Assembly (NCBI GenBank): GCA_021030915.1
Contig: JAGEMR010000031.1
Location: 124,001-188,000, forward strand
Source: Astrothelium macrocarpum
Taxonomy: Eukaryota; Ascomycota; Dothideomycetes; Trypetheliales; Trypetheliaceae
Length of the DNA stretch: 64,000 nucleotides
Direction: 5' to 3'
Notes under the pieces: generated by a model
Database searches by the model: none
Seen by the model: the letters and a program-made list of their open reading frames with translations, nothing else
What the model was told of the DNA's origin: nothing
Made by a program: the position numbers and the translations under genes
In this document: one piece after another, positions 23,470 to 35,049 of the stretch
Numbering within the stretch: position 1 is the first letter of the stretch
Layout: each line of letters begins with the position of its first letter

Positions 23470-24470
23470 ATGTCACCTCCAAAAATGGCCATAAGCGACG
23501 ATTTTACGGAACAAAACAAGAAGGCGTTCGAGTAAGATATTCTCCATCCTTTGCTGGAGCATCGGACGAGCAGAGCTGACCCAGTATTCGTCAGTGAGCT
23601 GGCCTCCAAGTACGATGTGGAGGATTGGCAGAAGAAACTCATTCAACAACTCACCAATGATATCCAGCAACGATTAGACTGGCTAGGGGTAGATTGGGCA
23701 GATCAAGCAAAAGGCAACGAAGTGAAGCTGCTCGATTATGCGTGCGGCACTGGCTTAGTTTCAAGGGTAGGCAACTATCTTTATATCTCATCTCACTTGA
23801 ATTTCCCACACCCTTCCATCCTGCCATTAAAACCGACCTCTATCCAGAGCCCACCTCCAGGCACATACATGCATTATCTATAAAAGTTCTCAACACTCTT
23901 CTCATTTTATAGGCTCTCGCGTCGGTTGTGACCCACATCCTAGCCATCGACCTCTCGTCTAATATGGTCGCGTCCTATAACGCCTCCATCGTTTCTCCCC
24001 CTGTGCCACCACTCAAATCTGTCAGTGCTATCCAAGGCAACATACTCGCCTCTGATGGTTCTTGGGATCAACTCCTCGCCTCGCATCCCTCGATCGTCGA
24101 CTTCGACGTCGCAGCGATCTGCATGGGCGCGCACCACTTTGCCGAGCCCGCGCTCGCGATTGTGCGCTTAGCCAGGTTGCTGAGGCCGAGCGGCGGTGTG
24201 ATGCTGCTGGTGGATCTAGTGAAGGAGCAAGGAGAAGGGGAAGAGGAAGATGAGAAGAGCAGGAGGATGAGGGAGGACGCGGCGGGAGGGGCTGGGCATA
24301 CCATCAATCCAAAGCATAACGGCTTCGTGAGGGAGGAGGTGGAGAGGATTTTTGCGGACGCTGGGTTGGTTGAGTTTAAATGGGACACATGTCCAACGAA
24401 ACTGCTGATGAAGCAGGGGGACGACGTGGATCGGACATTGTTCTTTGCGAGAGGGGCGAGAATGGCTTAG
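23470..24470 (+). CDS. Class I SAM-dependent methyltransferase
   Basis: Three exons (23470-23531, 23595-23766, 23913-24470) give 263 residues. The first intron (63 nt) joins KKAF to DELASKYDVEDWQ, a common start of this family. Motif I is LLDYACGTGLVSR (66-78) with the glycine-rich AdoMet loop; motif II is the acidic end of HILAIDLSSNMV, then a GNI segment. DVAAICMGAHHF and LLRPSGGVMLLVDL correspond to motifs III and IV of Ubie/Coq5-like and generic methyltransferase-type-11 enzymes. The substrate cannot be told. No signal peptide or membrane segment is seen, so it is probably cytosolic. A Glu-rich insert (about residues 185-205) precedes the C-terminal strands. Confidence 0.85.
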
Positions 24471-24928
24471 GGAGAAGAGATGAACTGATGTGAATAGAGA
24501 TTGAATTTGGAAATTCTAGAGTAATGGAGTAGAATGGAAATAGATTGTGAATTCCAGACCAAAACAAATTGGGAATGCCCAGCAAAGCTACTTGGTGACT
24601 TTCCTACTCCTTTGTTAGAGGCTTCAGATAAAGCTCCATACCTGGAGGGCCGGATGCGGTGCGGAGATGATCTGGAAGGAATGCTCAGCTACATGAGGAC
24701 GGGTAAAGGCAGTTTCTTTTAATGACCGCAGTGATTTGGGAAATTGCCGTGGTGATGCGGAGTGATTTCAAAATATGTGGCATAGCAGCTCAGTGTGATG
24801 CTCGTTTGCCAATAGCAACGACGAGACAAACAAAATACTTCAAGACGATTTCTCACAAAACAAGTCCATCTTTCCTGCGATATATTGCCAAGTGCCTTCT
24901 CTTTAGCGTCTTTGACTCGACATCGACA
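24471..24928. promoter_or_regulatory. Intergenic region before the nucleoporin gene
   Basis: 458 bases hold the end of the methyltransferase transcript and the promoter of the next gene on the same strand. The nucleoporin frame is open for 69 codons upstream of its ATG, but this part is not protein-like and has no good start. Confidence 0.4.
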
Positions 24929-26740
24929 ATGGCAGGGACGTGGTTGCCGCCAAGTTCTACGAGTCCGCTTAGTCGTCGAGTTTCTCCCGGCCAACGTTAC
25001 GCCCCACTGCCAGGCTTCGCCGTCAACCCGCTTGTTTACGACGCTGACATCCACCGCCGCTGGAAAGTTGGCCGTACGCGCGACGACATGAACGCCATTC
25101 GGACCGGCGTGCAAGTTCACGCTGTGCCCGAACATGAGCGCGCCTACGATTCAGCTGGAAGGCGCTTGCCCTGGGGTTACACCTACGCTGAGTGAGTTTA
25201 CTGCATTCCAGTGGCCCAGGAATTGGCAACTAACACTACATCCAGCTCTGACCGACGCCATGTAGAAGAGAAAGGGCCTTTTGGCAAATCCACTAGCCTT
25301 CGTGGCCTCTCTCGAAGCAGAACTTACACACCCGCTCACAAAGAAGACCAGGCCAAGCTGGACAATCTCCGCGCAACCGACGACGTCTTCAATAAATGGA
25401 AAGCGACTCTGAGAGACAAGAACAAGACTTCGGAAGATACGAGAGATAACGCTCTGACCGTGCTTGATCCGAACCTGGCTCCTAATCTGCAAGCTACTGC
25501 GCTAGCAAAAGAACCAACTGAGGTCATTTTGTATGGTTTTGGGAGCGACAACCAATGGGCAGCAATTGCCTTTTATGAGAAGGCTTCTCAGGGCATTATC
25601 TACGAAGACTATGATCGCGCACCTCCGAATTCCCGCTTGGACCATACTTTTGCGAATACGGCCGGTCGCGCTGCTTCACTATCACGTCTCTCTCAAGCTG
25701 CCTTGCGCAAGAAAAACACGTACACTGGTGGAGAGAATTGGATTAAAGTGACATTCGATTCTCCAGAATCTGCTGACAATGCCTGTCGTGCGAGCCCTCA
25801 TATAGTCTGTGGTTATTTGGTACATGCAGAGCGCTACCGTGGCGTTGGTCCGGATCAAGACGTTCCAATTTTCGCCACAACGAATGGCGAGGTAATTAGT
25901 ACTTCATCACCTCCAAATTCTCAATCAACCCACACCATGTCTGCTTCTCTTTCCGGATCTCCCGAATCCTCCGCCACAGCATCGTCCGCAACAGCTACAG
26001 CCACCGAACAAGTCACTTACCCCAATCTTCGCCGCACCACCAGCACCCGCCGGCGCCATCCCCTAATGCAGACGCAAAACGCCGACGATCTAGCACCAGC
26101 CCCGAATAACCGCGCTCCACATTTCCCAGACGACACTCCCTCCGCCAAGAACATGCCCCCCCACACTCGCCGCAGCTACCGTCACCCCAACAACACGCCC
26201 TCACCTCCTTCATCTCCCACCGCTCACCGTGGTTTTGATGGCTCTGCTTCGGGCAGCTCCGCGACACCGGGCTCCGCATCCGCACCCGCACCGCAAGTCC
26301 CCGAACCTCGCACCCCCGTCCGCGACCAAATCCACGGCCACCACCACCACCGCTCGCCCTCGTCGCCGTCCGCAAAAGGAGCAGGGGCCGGACCGGGCAG
26401 CTTGCGCATCCGCGCCGCGCGCCCGCTCGCCCTCGCGCCCGCCCACTCGGCCGTGCTTCCCGCGCAGCCGGAGTGGAAGCTGTTCCTCGCGAGTCTGCCG
26501 CTGCTGGGGCTCTTGTTCGCGCTCTTGCTGGGAGTGCCGACGGATGCCGGCGGCGCATTGGGCGGAGGAGGTGCGGGCGCAGGAGGGGCAGGGAATGGGT
26601 TGGACGTGATTGGGAGTCAGGTGCCGCGAAGGGAGGATGGCACGTTTGACTGGGACGGCGCGAGCGTGTGGTGGCGGGTGTGTTGGTGGCTGGACCATTG
26701 GCTGTGGACGGATCTGTGTGGGATGAAAGGGGAGGAATAG
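24929..26740 (+). CDS. nup53: Nup53/Nup35-type nucleoporin with RRM_NUP35 domain
   Basis: Two exons (24929-25191 and 25246-26740) give 585 residues. A conserved N-terminal block (WLPPSSTSPLSRRVSPGQRY) is followed by a disordered linker. The Nup35-type RRM begins at EVILYGFGSDNQWAAIAFYE and ends near GGENWIKVTFDSPESADNACR ... CGYLVHAERYRG. After a long Pro/Ser-rich stretch there is a hydrophobic segment (EWKLFLASLPLLGLLFALLLGV, near 495-515) and a C-terminal amphipathic Trp-rich helix (VWWRVCWWLDHWLW), the known membrane-binding element of this family. Nup53/Nup59 proteins sit in the inner ring of the nuclear pore and help anchor it to the membrane. The clear hydrophobic stretch before the amphipathic helix is stronger than I would expect and may be a real membrane segment. 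Confidence 0.88.
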
Positions 26741-27708
26741 GGAGGGGGGACTGAGATGTGTGTTCGGTGGGTGGAAAAATTGAGATGGGGGGGATTGGCA
26801 ATGAGTTGGTGGGACGAGAAAGCTATGCGGGCGCATTTTACGGGCGTTCCTTTTGAGATAGTCATCTCTTGATCGGCGCAAACTGGGTATGAGAGCGACG
26901 CAAAAGACAGCAGTCGCTTCTGTCTCCCGGTCATACTCCAGCATTACTATCGTTGGTTCAGAGTTTCTGTTTGTTTACACTGATCCACTCACCATGATGG
27001 AGTGAGATTTCTTTGTGGCACGTGCCTATCCAGCATGTTGATTATTCAATGTATAAACTTTCATTTGGTACCGCCTGAGATCGGACCAGTTTGGTTTGAT
27101 AGCTTTGGCTTTTACCTGCTCATTGTAGAGTTTGGAAGAAACATTATAGATTACTGCTGTCCTCATAGTTACACTTCACTCCCATCTTACATCCATGCAA
27201 ACTCTTCTTGAACCCTTGCACATCAACGCAGTAGAAAAAAAGAAACGTGGAGAATTAGTGTGCTGCTTGTATTGTCATTACGAATAAACAACTTCGCCAA
27301 TCTCCGAGACAACTCAGCGAAGGCTTTACGTGTTGATCCGATGCAACGAAGACAATCAGTGCAAGATACTCCCGCTGGAAGTGTTGCTGGACAGGTGACC
27401 AGGTAACGATGTAGGACCTGGTTTTCGTAGGCCAACAGTAAATATCGATATCTCAAGCAATGGTGACCGACTTTATTTAGAGGGCCTGCACGCAAGTCCC
27501 ATCTCGAGTAATCTGCTCAACTAAGTCGTAGTGGTGATGTGTATGACCCTGCTTCTCGTGTCCAATTGGTGTGCGCGTTTATCCTGGGCGCTAATCTCGT
27601 TGACCTTGAAGACTGTAAACATGGGATGGGTCGGTATCGTCATTGAAATTCATGCTAGACCCTCAACGATTGCTTGTGATGCATCGCACTGGAGCCTGCC
27701 CATTTGCT
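26741..27708. other. Convergent intergenic region
   Basis: About 970 bases lie between the stop codons of the nucleoporin and kinase genes on opposite strands. It is fairly AT-rich in the middle (27000-27300), as expected for 3' UTRs. No gene is supported. Confidence 0.5.
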
Positions 27709-30700
27709 CTAGCCCAGCGCGTCACTAGCCCATTGCTTAACCTCTTCCACGTCTTCCTCGCCTTCGTCTACACCCCATCCTCTCCCACCAATCCAGCTCT
27801 CTAATTCTTTACATATCCGCTTTAAGCTGCTGGCTGCACCACGAAGCTGCGCGGCTCGGCACGCCGTGATTCCTGTACGCTGTCCATCTCTTAACACGAT
27901 GAAGAGCTCCAGCGAGAATGTGACGGGCTTCAATCCTAGCGTGTTAGGCTTCAACAGTGAGCAGAATATTACGTTGGGGTTGCGAGCCAGACGCTGAGCT
28001 TGCGCGTCATCGACGTACGGATGCCCGGAGCGACGGCCCGCGATGCGGGACTCGGGTGTTGGTGTAGAAGGTGGAGGCAAGATGCTAAGACCATGTTGCT
28101 CCCAGGAGCGAATGAGACTGAGAAGACGACGTCGGGCGGTAGGGCGTGGAAGACGAATAAGCACAACCTGACGATGGGGCTTAATGTGCAGGAAGCGGGA
28201 GAGCCAGTTTTGCTGAAAGGATGAAGATGAAGGGCCAGAACCGTGGTGGTCGCTCGATGGTGTGCGGCGAGCTGAGACAGATGTAGACGTCGAAGACTCG
28301 TTGTCTTCAAAGTCTGTGGCTATTGAGGCAGCTCGTATCAGTGACAACTCGAAACAACGAATAACCCGACCGACAAAGAAATGAACACACTCACAACTGA
28401 TATCAAAACGGCTGCCACGTATCTTTTTATCAGACTTCTTACTGAAGATCTTTAGGAATCCCTCCCTAAAACCCGTCTTTTCTTCTCGCTTCTCACGTGC
28501 TGGGAACTCGCTTGTTGTTGCACTACTAGGTGGATGCTCTACGCCTTGTCTCGTGACAGGTCTCACAATGCGATTGTTCCGGTCATCAGCATCCTGCCAT
28601 ATCGGAATTGGGGGCCTAGCACTGCTCGTGGGCTCAGACGCAAGGCCTCTGCGTCGAAACCAACTACCCATTCTCTTCGCCGGAGAGTAGATGGTTTCAG
28701 GGTTGTTGCTTTGGAAACTCAGAGTTAGTGGGTCTGTCATGACATTTCCATTCCGTCGTGAAAGCCAGTCCTGCGGCTCTCGTGGGCATGGGTGGTGAGG
28801 TTCTGTTGGTTCTCCTACGTGAACGGTGCCCACATTGCGATTTGGCGTCGGTGCCAAAGTCTCGCGACTGCGCTTGCGGATATTGAGCGGTTGTGGCGTA
28901 ATAGCAGTGGGTGACGGAGGTTCAACGACGCGAATAGTTGTCTGTTGTTCTGTATATCTCCGTGGGGAAGGTAAAGGCCGCATAGTCTGGACTGGATCAG
29001 TCACGGCTCGTCTGTCTTGAAACTTGCGGTGCCAACGCTCTCTCGCTTCATCGTCCTCTTCAATAATCGGTAGGTAGGTTGCAGCATCAGTGATCATGAC
29101 ATCCTGTCTGCTGCTCGCTATCCGATTGTCATTTAATGAGCTGGCTTGAAGAAGACCGTCGATGTGGGCCATGACCTCGCTGAGATTTGCGGTAGTATCT
29201 TCATCTCCCTCTGTAGCACGATAGGCGGCTAATCTTTTGCGAGTCTCCGCCAGTTCTCGTTTCAAAAATGAGTTTGGCGTCTCTGGAAGAGGTGGTAATG
29301 GACGACTCTGGCCCGAATCAGCATTTTGAAGTCGTGACAGATCTTCTGCTAGCAGTGGGGAAGGCTTGATCTGTTGAGTTAACAATGACGAAGGCGGTGT
29401 CTCATAGGCCATGACCTTTTCCACCTCTGAAACCTGAGTACTCGACCCTACGGAAGAGCGGAAAAATGCCTCTTCACAGGCTTTCCCAAGCTCATTACTA
29501 ACCTTTCTGGCTTCAGTATCAACATCTTGTGATGGGTCTGCTGGCTTCCGAACTCGGATCTTTGGTGTCTTCAATAGTTTTCTCCCCTCTTTTCGCGAAC
29601 GAAGATCGGGCGTGCGTGCTGTTGGGCTGGAAAAACCCAAGGGTGTCTCTGAGGCTGCACATTTCTGTGGAGAAAGAGAATTCGCTTGCAAATCCGTAGC
29701 GAGCTGCTCGTCGTTCTGTTGCGTTGCCGTTCCAGCAACAGCACTCGCTGTAGAACTTCGGCGAAGGTGATGAAAGCTGACACCGCGTTTGTACATGCTA
29801 CTTGGTCGTACAGCACCTGGAGGACTGCTTGGCCAAATAGAGGTCCCAATCGAGGACCGAGATAGGGAACTACGTGGAAGTGAAGCTCGAGAAGCTGAGG
29901 TGCGCTGTGAAATAGTCTTCCGTGGAAGCCTAGAAGTAGTGGATGGCATGGAAGATTTTTTGGCTGAGCTCGTGCTGGACACAGCTGAACCAGTGTGAGA
30001 ATTCTTCTTCAATGTTTTCACTCTAAGCGAATTCGTGTTTCTCAGCGACGATTGAGTACGTGACCGACTTGATGTCGTCCGATGCACCGTTACATTTGTG
30101 TATGGATAGCTTGTCGCGACTATGGGAGTCTTTGACGCTCGAAAGGGATCATAGCTCTTGGTTGATGATGATACCTCGTAGTAGCCACTTGGTGAGCGTA
30201 AGTGCTCATCGTTGAGGATGGAATAATGTGACTTCGATCTTTGATGTGGTTCCGATGAAACCGATGATACATGGTGAAGAGCTGGAGACGCTTTAATGTG
30301 GTGATAGTCGCTGGCTGAATAGGCGACCCCTGCGTGACCTTCATAGTTTTCTAAATGCTCTTCACGATGTTTCTCAAGTGCCTTATAAAAGTATTTTTCC
30401 TGATTCGGCCTGTGCGCTTGTTAGTATACTTCCAAGATACGGGTTGTAGTAAAATCGGGACATTTCTGGACTCACTCATTGTTTAGTAGTCTTTCGATGA
30501 GAACTTCCTCCTTCTCACTATGCCAAAGGCATCGGAGATTTCTGAGCAGCTCCCCATCGATATGACGCTTTGTTTTAATCGTCCACGCTTCAATCTCGGG
30601 CATTGGACCTACCATTTCAGCAAGACTTGCCGTTCCAAACTCCGCATCATACTTTCGCAATAGTGGATGAGCCCAAATACCTTCCATAGTAATGCGACGT

Positions 30701-31889
30701 TTGGGATTCGGAACGAAAATCCTTCTCAGAAGGTCCTGGGCTTCTATGCTAAAAGTTTCAGGCATGTAGTACTCTGCTTTCTTGATGGCATGGAACATTA
30801 GTCTGATGTTGTGATCACCATCGTAATTGAAAGGAGTGTATCCAGAGAGCATCACATAGAGTATAACACCACAACTCCAGACATCAGCCTGGCCACCGTC
30901 ATAGGGACTCTTGCTAACAACTTCTGGCGCGGCGTAGTGTGGGCTACCACACGGCGTGCTGAGAAACCTTCCTGGAGGTTGAAGAGCTGCCATCCCAAAA
31001 TCTACCAATTTGATCGTGCTTGTTTCTTCGTCTAGCAAGATGTTCTCTGGCTTCAAGTCTCGATGGTGAATGTTGAGGCGATGGCAGTAGAGCAGTGCGG
31101 CAATGATTTGTCGAAACAGCCAGACCACCTCGTCTTCGTCAAGGCCCCTATTCTCGTCAATGTGAGTAAAGAGCTCGCCGCCCCTAACATATTCCATAAT
31201 CAGATAACTAGGTATTATAGTTAGTGTCAGAATCGGCCAATTTGCTCTGTCGATACCTACAGTTCATTGCGGTTCTCCCAAATATCGTAGAGACGAACGA
31301 TATTCTTGTGTTCCAACAGCTTCATGATGGTGATTTCGCGATCAAGTCCGAATGGAATAATTTTACCGTCCACGAGCAGGTTTTGGTCTCCTTTCTCAGC
31401 ACTCTCGATCAAATTGGCCAAGCTTAGTGCGCGGACTTTCTCAGCATTTGCTTTGGAGATGATCTTGGCTGCACCAAAAAGATCTCTCTTCACGGAATGT
31501 CTGACCAGTCGAACTCGTGAACATCCTCCGTGTCCGATCGTTTTCCCAAGTTGCCATGGTCCAATCAGGGACTTTCGTTTCTTCTGTTTACCAGATGCAT
31601 TGGTCGAGGTTGTCGATATTGCAGAATTCCGCTTAGACTCGATTTCTGAATCGCCTGAGATGGCCGTTACGTGCTTGTTCTCGGGTGAGTCAGTCCCATT
31701 TCGGATCCTGAGGGTACCATTGGGAACGAGCGACTCATTGTGTGGCAGTAAAGGACCCGAAGATGAGTGATTTGCGCCAGCCTTTGCGTGTCGTGACAAG
31801 GAAGGCTCCATGTTCACTCTAAAGGTAGCATCGCTGAGGGGTGTTCGTCGTGAAGGCGGCCGAGGAGGTATCCCATATTGCTGATCCAT
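27709..31889 (-). CDS. Cdr2/Gin4/Hsl1-type morphology and cell-cycle kinase
   Basis: Four exons (31889-31261, 31207-30476, 30409-28395, 28313-27709) give 1326 residues. The kinase domain starts near 112 (GPWQLGKTIGHGGCSRVRL), with lysine K142, HHRDLKPEN (D260), DFG (279-281) and CGSPHYAAPEV in the activation segment, the pattern of Nim1-related kinases. A DLFG...LANLIESAEKG insert before the C-helix also occurs in fungal Gin4/Hsl1 kinases. A long disordered region follows, then a C-terminal membrane-binding KA1-like domain (about 1150-1320; PNVIFCSLLKPNTLGLKPVTFSLE and RTGITACRAAQLRGAASSLKR). Such kinases act at cortical nodes or septin sites and restrain Wee1 at G2/M. The last intron (28394-28314) is 81 nt, in frame and stop-free, so it could be retained. 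I give no symbol because Gin4, Hsl1 and Cdr2 cannot be separated by eye. Confidence 0.87.
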
Positions 31890-33643
31890 TGTCCTACGAA
31901 AATTCAGAATGGAGGTGACACCCGATGTTATAAGATCAAAAGCCCCAAGCAGACTACGCGTGCTACTTTCACGACGCCAAAGGCCTGCTCACTGGGAAAC
32001 CTGACTTCCTTGGGCAACGCGTACTCATGGGAGGCGAAAGATATATGCGCGTGATAAGTTTGACGCTTGAACGCACAAGAAGTTCAACGAGCGACAGCAA
32101 CCACAGGGTAAGCAAGCAGTAGAAAATAGAATCCAAGGAGCAGCGAAATGGTAGACGCAGATTGGAGGCCGCCTAGGATTCCTCTACCCAGGGCATGTGA
32201 GGTAAGGATCGAACAGACCTGGATGCAATCGCAGAACCCGCAAGTAGCCAGACGCGACGCGTTAGGTAAACAGCTGCGATTGCCGTCACACAGAGCAAGG
32301 CGATCGGCAAGTGACGATGGACGAAGCACGGCAAGAGCAAGCCAGCTGTAGAAGTTAAGCATCCAGACAGAGTTTGGCCTACCACAACGAATTCGATGGA
32401 GAATGTCGCGCGCCGTATAGGGATGCTTGTTTTGATTGTGTTGCAAGATTTTCTGGAATGAGTTGCGGTCATGCGTAAATACAACAATGCTTCCCACCTC
32501 ACATCTGAAGCTTGCGCCTGAAAGCATGCCATCGGACATCACATCCCCGAGACTAAGTCTGCGCTCTTTTCGTCTTTTCTCAAGTCTACAGAAATGTTTA
32601 CCTACTTTTTCAAGTTTCTATAAATGGAGGCCAGGAGGGAGTGCGAGCTTAGGAGTCTCCCGGTTCTCTATAACGCTGGCGAATACATAGGTTCATCATT
32701 ATACCAGTCAGGGATAATACACTTACAATGAAGAGTTCTGGTGAAGGAGGTAAACGTGGTAATCTCAACAGTATTGAGCTCGTTCACGATATCTTAGTCC
32801 GTTCCGAGCGAAGGCTGAAGATGGACATTCGTACAAGGCTATCCTTTGACAAAACAAACTGCAAAGCCATCAAATCGCTTGCTCGATTAGAGTCGATTGC
32901 TCTTATTCAAGAGTGATGACAAGGGCGTTACGAAAGAGACGATGAAGTTGAAACGGGAGCACCGGCAAGGATGAAATGGTCGCACGAAACCGCTTCTGGA
33001 AGGGCCTTGCGAATAATAATAACCACATAAACTAAGCTATCGGATTTCTATTCATCTGCCGCACAGCCATTCCATACATCATACAATTAAATACTAAGAA
33101 ACAGACTTGCTTCAACAAGTCGTTTTGAGTCAAGCAATGCGAACATGAAAGTGAACCCTCAGTGACGTCGGCGTGCTGAACACGCCAGACGAAACTGTTG
33201 TATAGGCCCAGATGCACAATGCACAATTTCCGTTGTGCAAAGGCAGTTGTAAATACACGCTGGATATCTTGAGCACTGATCATTCAGTGCGAAAAGCGAG
33301 TTAAAGCCAGCAACAGAAGACATAAACATAAAAAAACACACAAAAGGATAAGCGCAAAAGCCAGTAAACTAAAGAGGTATCCTGTAATCAAGAAAATTCG
33401 CCGTTCACATAGACACCAAGGAAAGTCTTCCAGCGCCGAATCCCAGCCCCCAAGTCCGCTGTATCAGCTCGCCAACCTGGCAAGCATTCCCGTTGGTTCC
33501 ATTTTGTCTCCATCACAGGCAACCCAGCCATAGAACGCCGTCTGAAGTAGTCAATGTCGTAGCAAAACAAAGCATCGCGGCCAGAACAACATCGCAAGAG
33601 TATACATTAACCCTCAAGCCCAAAAGCCAGAACTGGCGAATCA
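31890..33643. other. Intergenic region, kinase promoter and FlbC-like 3' region
   Basis: About 1.75 kb contains the 5' leader and promoter of the Cdr2-like kinase at its left end and the 3' UTR of the C2H2 gene at its right end. A 152-codon minus-strand frame (32542-32084) starts with ATG and has a hydrophobic C-terminus, but overlaps another frame of similar quality and shows no family motif. A 62-codon plus frame (32728-32916) is also unsupported. No gene is called. Confidence 0.4.
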
Positions 33644-35019
33644 CTAAGAGTTTGGCCTGCCATGCCCAATAGGACTGGTACCAGCGCCGTCGCTGGCTGG
33701 CTCGCTCTTTCCACCGGGCGAGACGGATTCATCTTGCTTTTCAGCTTCTGCCGCAGCCTGAGCTTTTCCACAGCCTTTGACAAGGATGTGCCTCTGTAAA
33801 CGCCAGTTAGCAGTTTTATCTAAAGATTTGTTGAGCAGATTATGCAAACCTTGAGCGCATCTTTGCGTGAGAAGCTCTTGTCGCAATGACCACAAGGGAA
33901 AGGCTTCACCGCCAAATGTATCCTTTTGTGCCTCTTCAGGTCGTGGTTGCGGTTGAAACTTTGCGGACATTGGTCACATTTGAAAGGTCGATCGTTTGGC
34001 GGCGCAGGTTGTGATGAATGACTGCCATACACATGTGGCATGCTTGCGGCGTGTCCACTGTTAAATCCTGGATTCATGCCCATTGGCATGCCACCAACTA
34101 GCGTTAATTGGCCATTTGGGTTGTTCACATTTGAAAGCACGGGCCCAGGAAGCGGGTAGCCCCCAAATGGCCGCTGATATGGCTGTGGCGATTGCTGAGG
34201 CGCAGAAGGGAGAGGAGGTACCGTTCCCTGAGGATGCTGGGGAGACGCGCGAGACATTGGTCCACCTGCACTCAAGGGACTCTGTAGGGTCGGCGAGGGT
34301 CCAGAAGAATAAGCGAAATGTTGCTGATGTGGGGTGGAAGCGGGTTGAGAACTAGTATAGTGCGTTGGCGTAGGTGGTGGTCGCTGGCCGTGAAATCCGT
34401 CTTGTGTATGCACTGGAGATTGCTGGGCTGAATGGGTGGATACGGGAGTTTGGCCACCCATCATGGCGTTGGATATCTGTTGATGGGAAGCAGCGGAGGG
34501 CGCAGGAGGTGCAGACATGCTCATTGACGAGGGGAACGGGGGGAGGCTCAGATCATAAGGAGGCGGTGGAAGTCCCTCGCCAGTTGTGGGGGAACTTGTA
34601 CTGTTTCGCGTAATGCCGTTTAGAGAGGAAGGAGAAAAGAGACCACCGCGAGGAGGCATAAATTGAGGTGTCGATCCGGACTGAAATCCATATGGCGCGT
34701 GGCTTTGCGGCGGTGGCGGCCAAGCATAACCGGTTGGGGTATATGGCGGAACGCCTTGGGTTGAGGCTGAACTGCCACTGGTTACAGCAGACGAGACAGG
34801 ACTCATACCGTCTCCTGGGATCCCACTTGGTGGGGTCAAAAGATTGCCGACGCTGGCGACACTCCCAGGAATCTGCGCTGATGTCGAAAATGTAGGATAT
34901 TTGTGCTGCAGATTTGAAAGGGGAGGAGGGGGTAGTTCGAAATTTGGCAGATTTGAAGCGTTGGGCCTCCGGGCCGTAAAGCTTGAAGGAGCACCCATAG
35001 GATCCGCTCCTGGAAGCAT
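33644..35019 (-). CDS. flbC: C2H2 zinc-finger transcription factor, FlbC-like
   Basis: Two exons (35019-33850 and 33793-33644) give 439 residues from the first in-frame ATG. The open frame runs 10 codons further up to 35049, where the codon is GTG and a stop lies four codons above, so the true start may lie across an intron (see findings). Most of the protein is Pro/Ser/Gln-rich. Two fingers lie at the C-terminus: FKCDQCPQSFNRNHDLKRHKRIH and FPCGHCDKSFSRKDALKRHILVKGC; the intron falls just before the first His of the second, which ends in Cys (C2HC). This finger pair and the HLAVKPFPC linker match my memory of FlbC, an activator of conidiation genes such as brlA in Aspergillus. Related C2H2 factors exist, so the symbol is moderately sure. 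Confidence 0.75.
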
Positions 35020-35049
35020 ATGGGTTGGAGGAGCAACTACAGCAGCCAC

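Noticed and set aside
26013..26944. Minus-strand frames of 244-262 codons across the nucleoporin gene
   Set aside because: They are antisense shadows of a GC-rich Pro/Ala/Gly-coding region; the plus frame has the Nup35 RRM and the C-terminal helix.
32084..32542. A 152-codon ATG-started minus frame with hydrophobic C-terminus
   Set aside because: No motif, overlapped by another frame of similar length, and it lies where the kinase 5' leader is expected.
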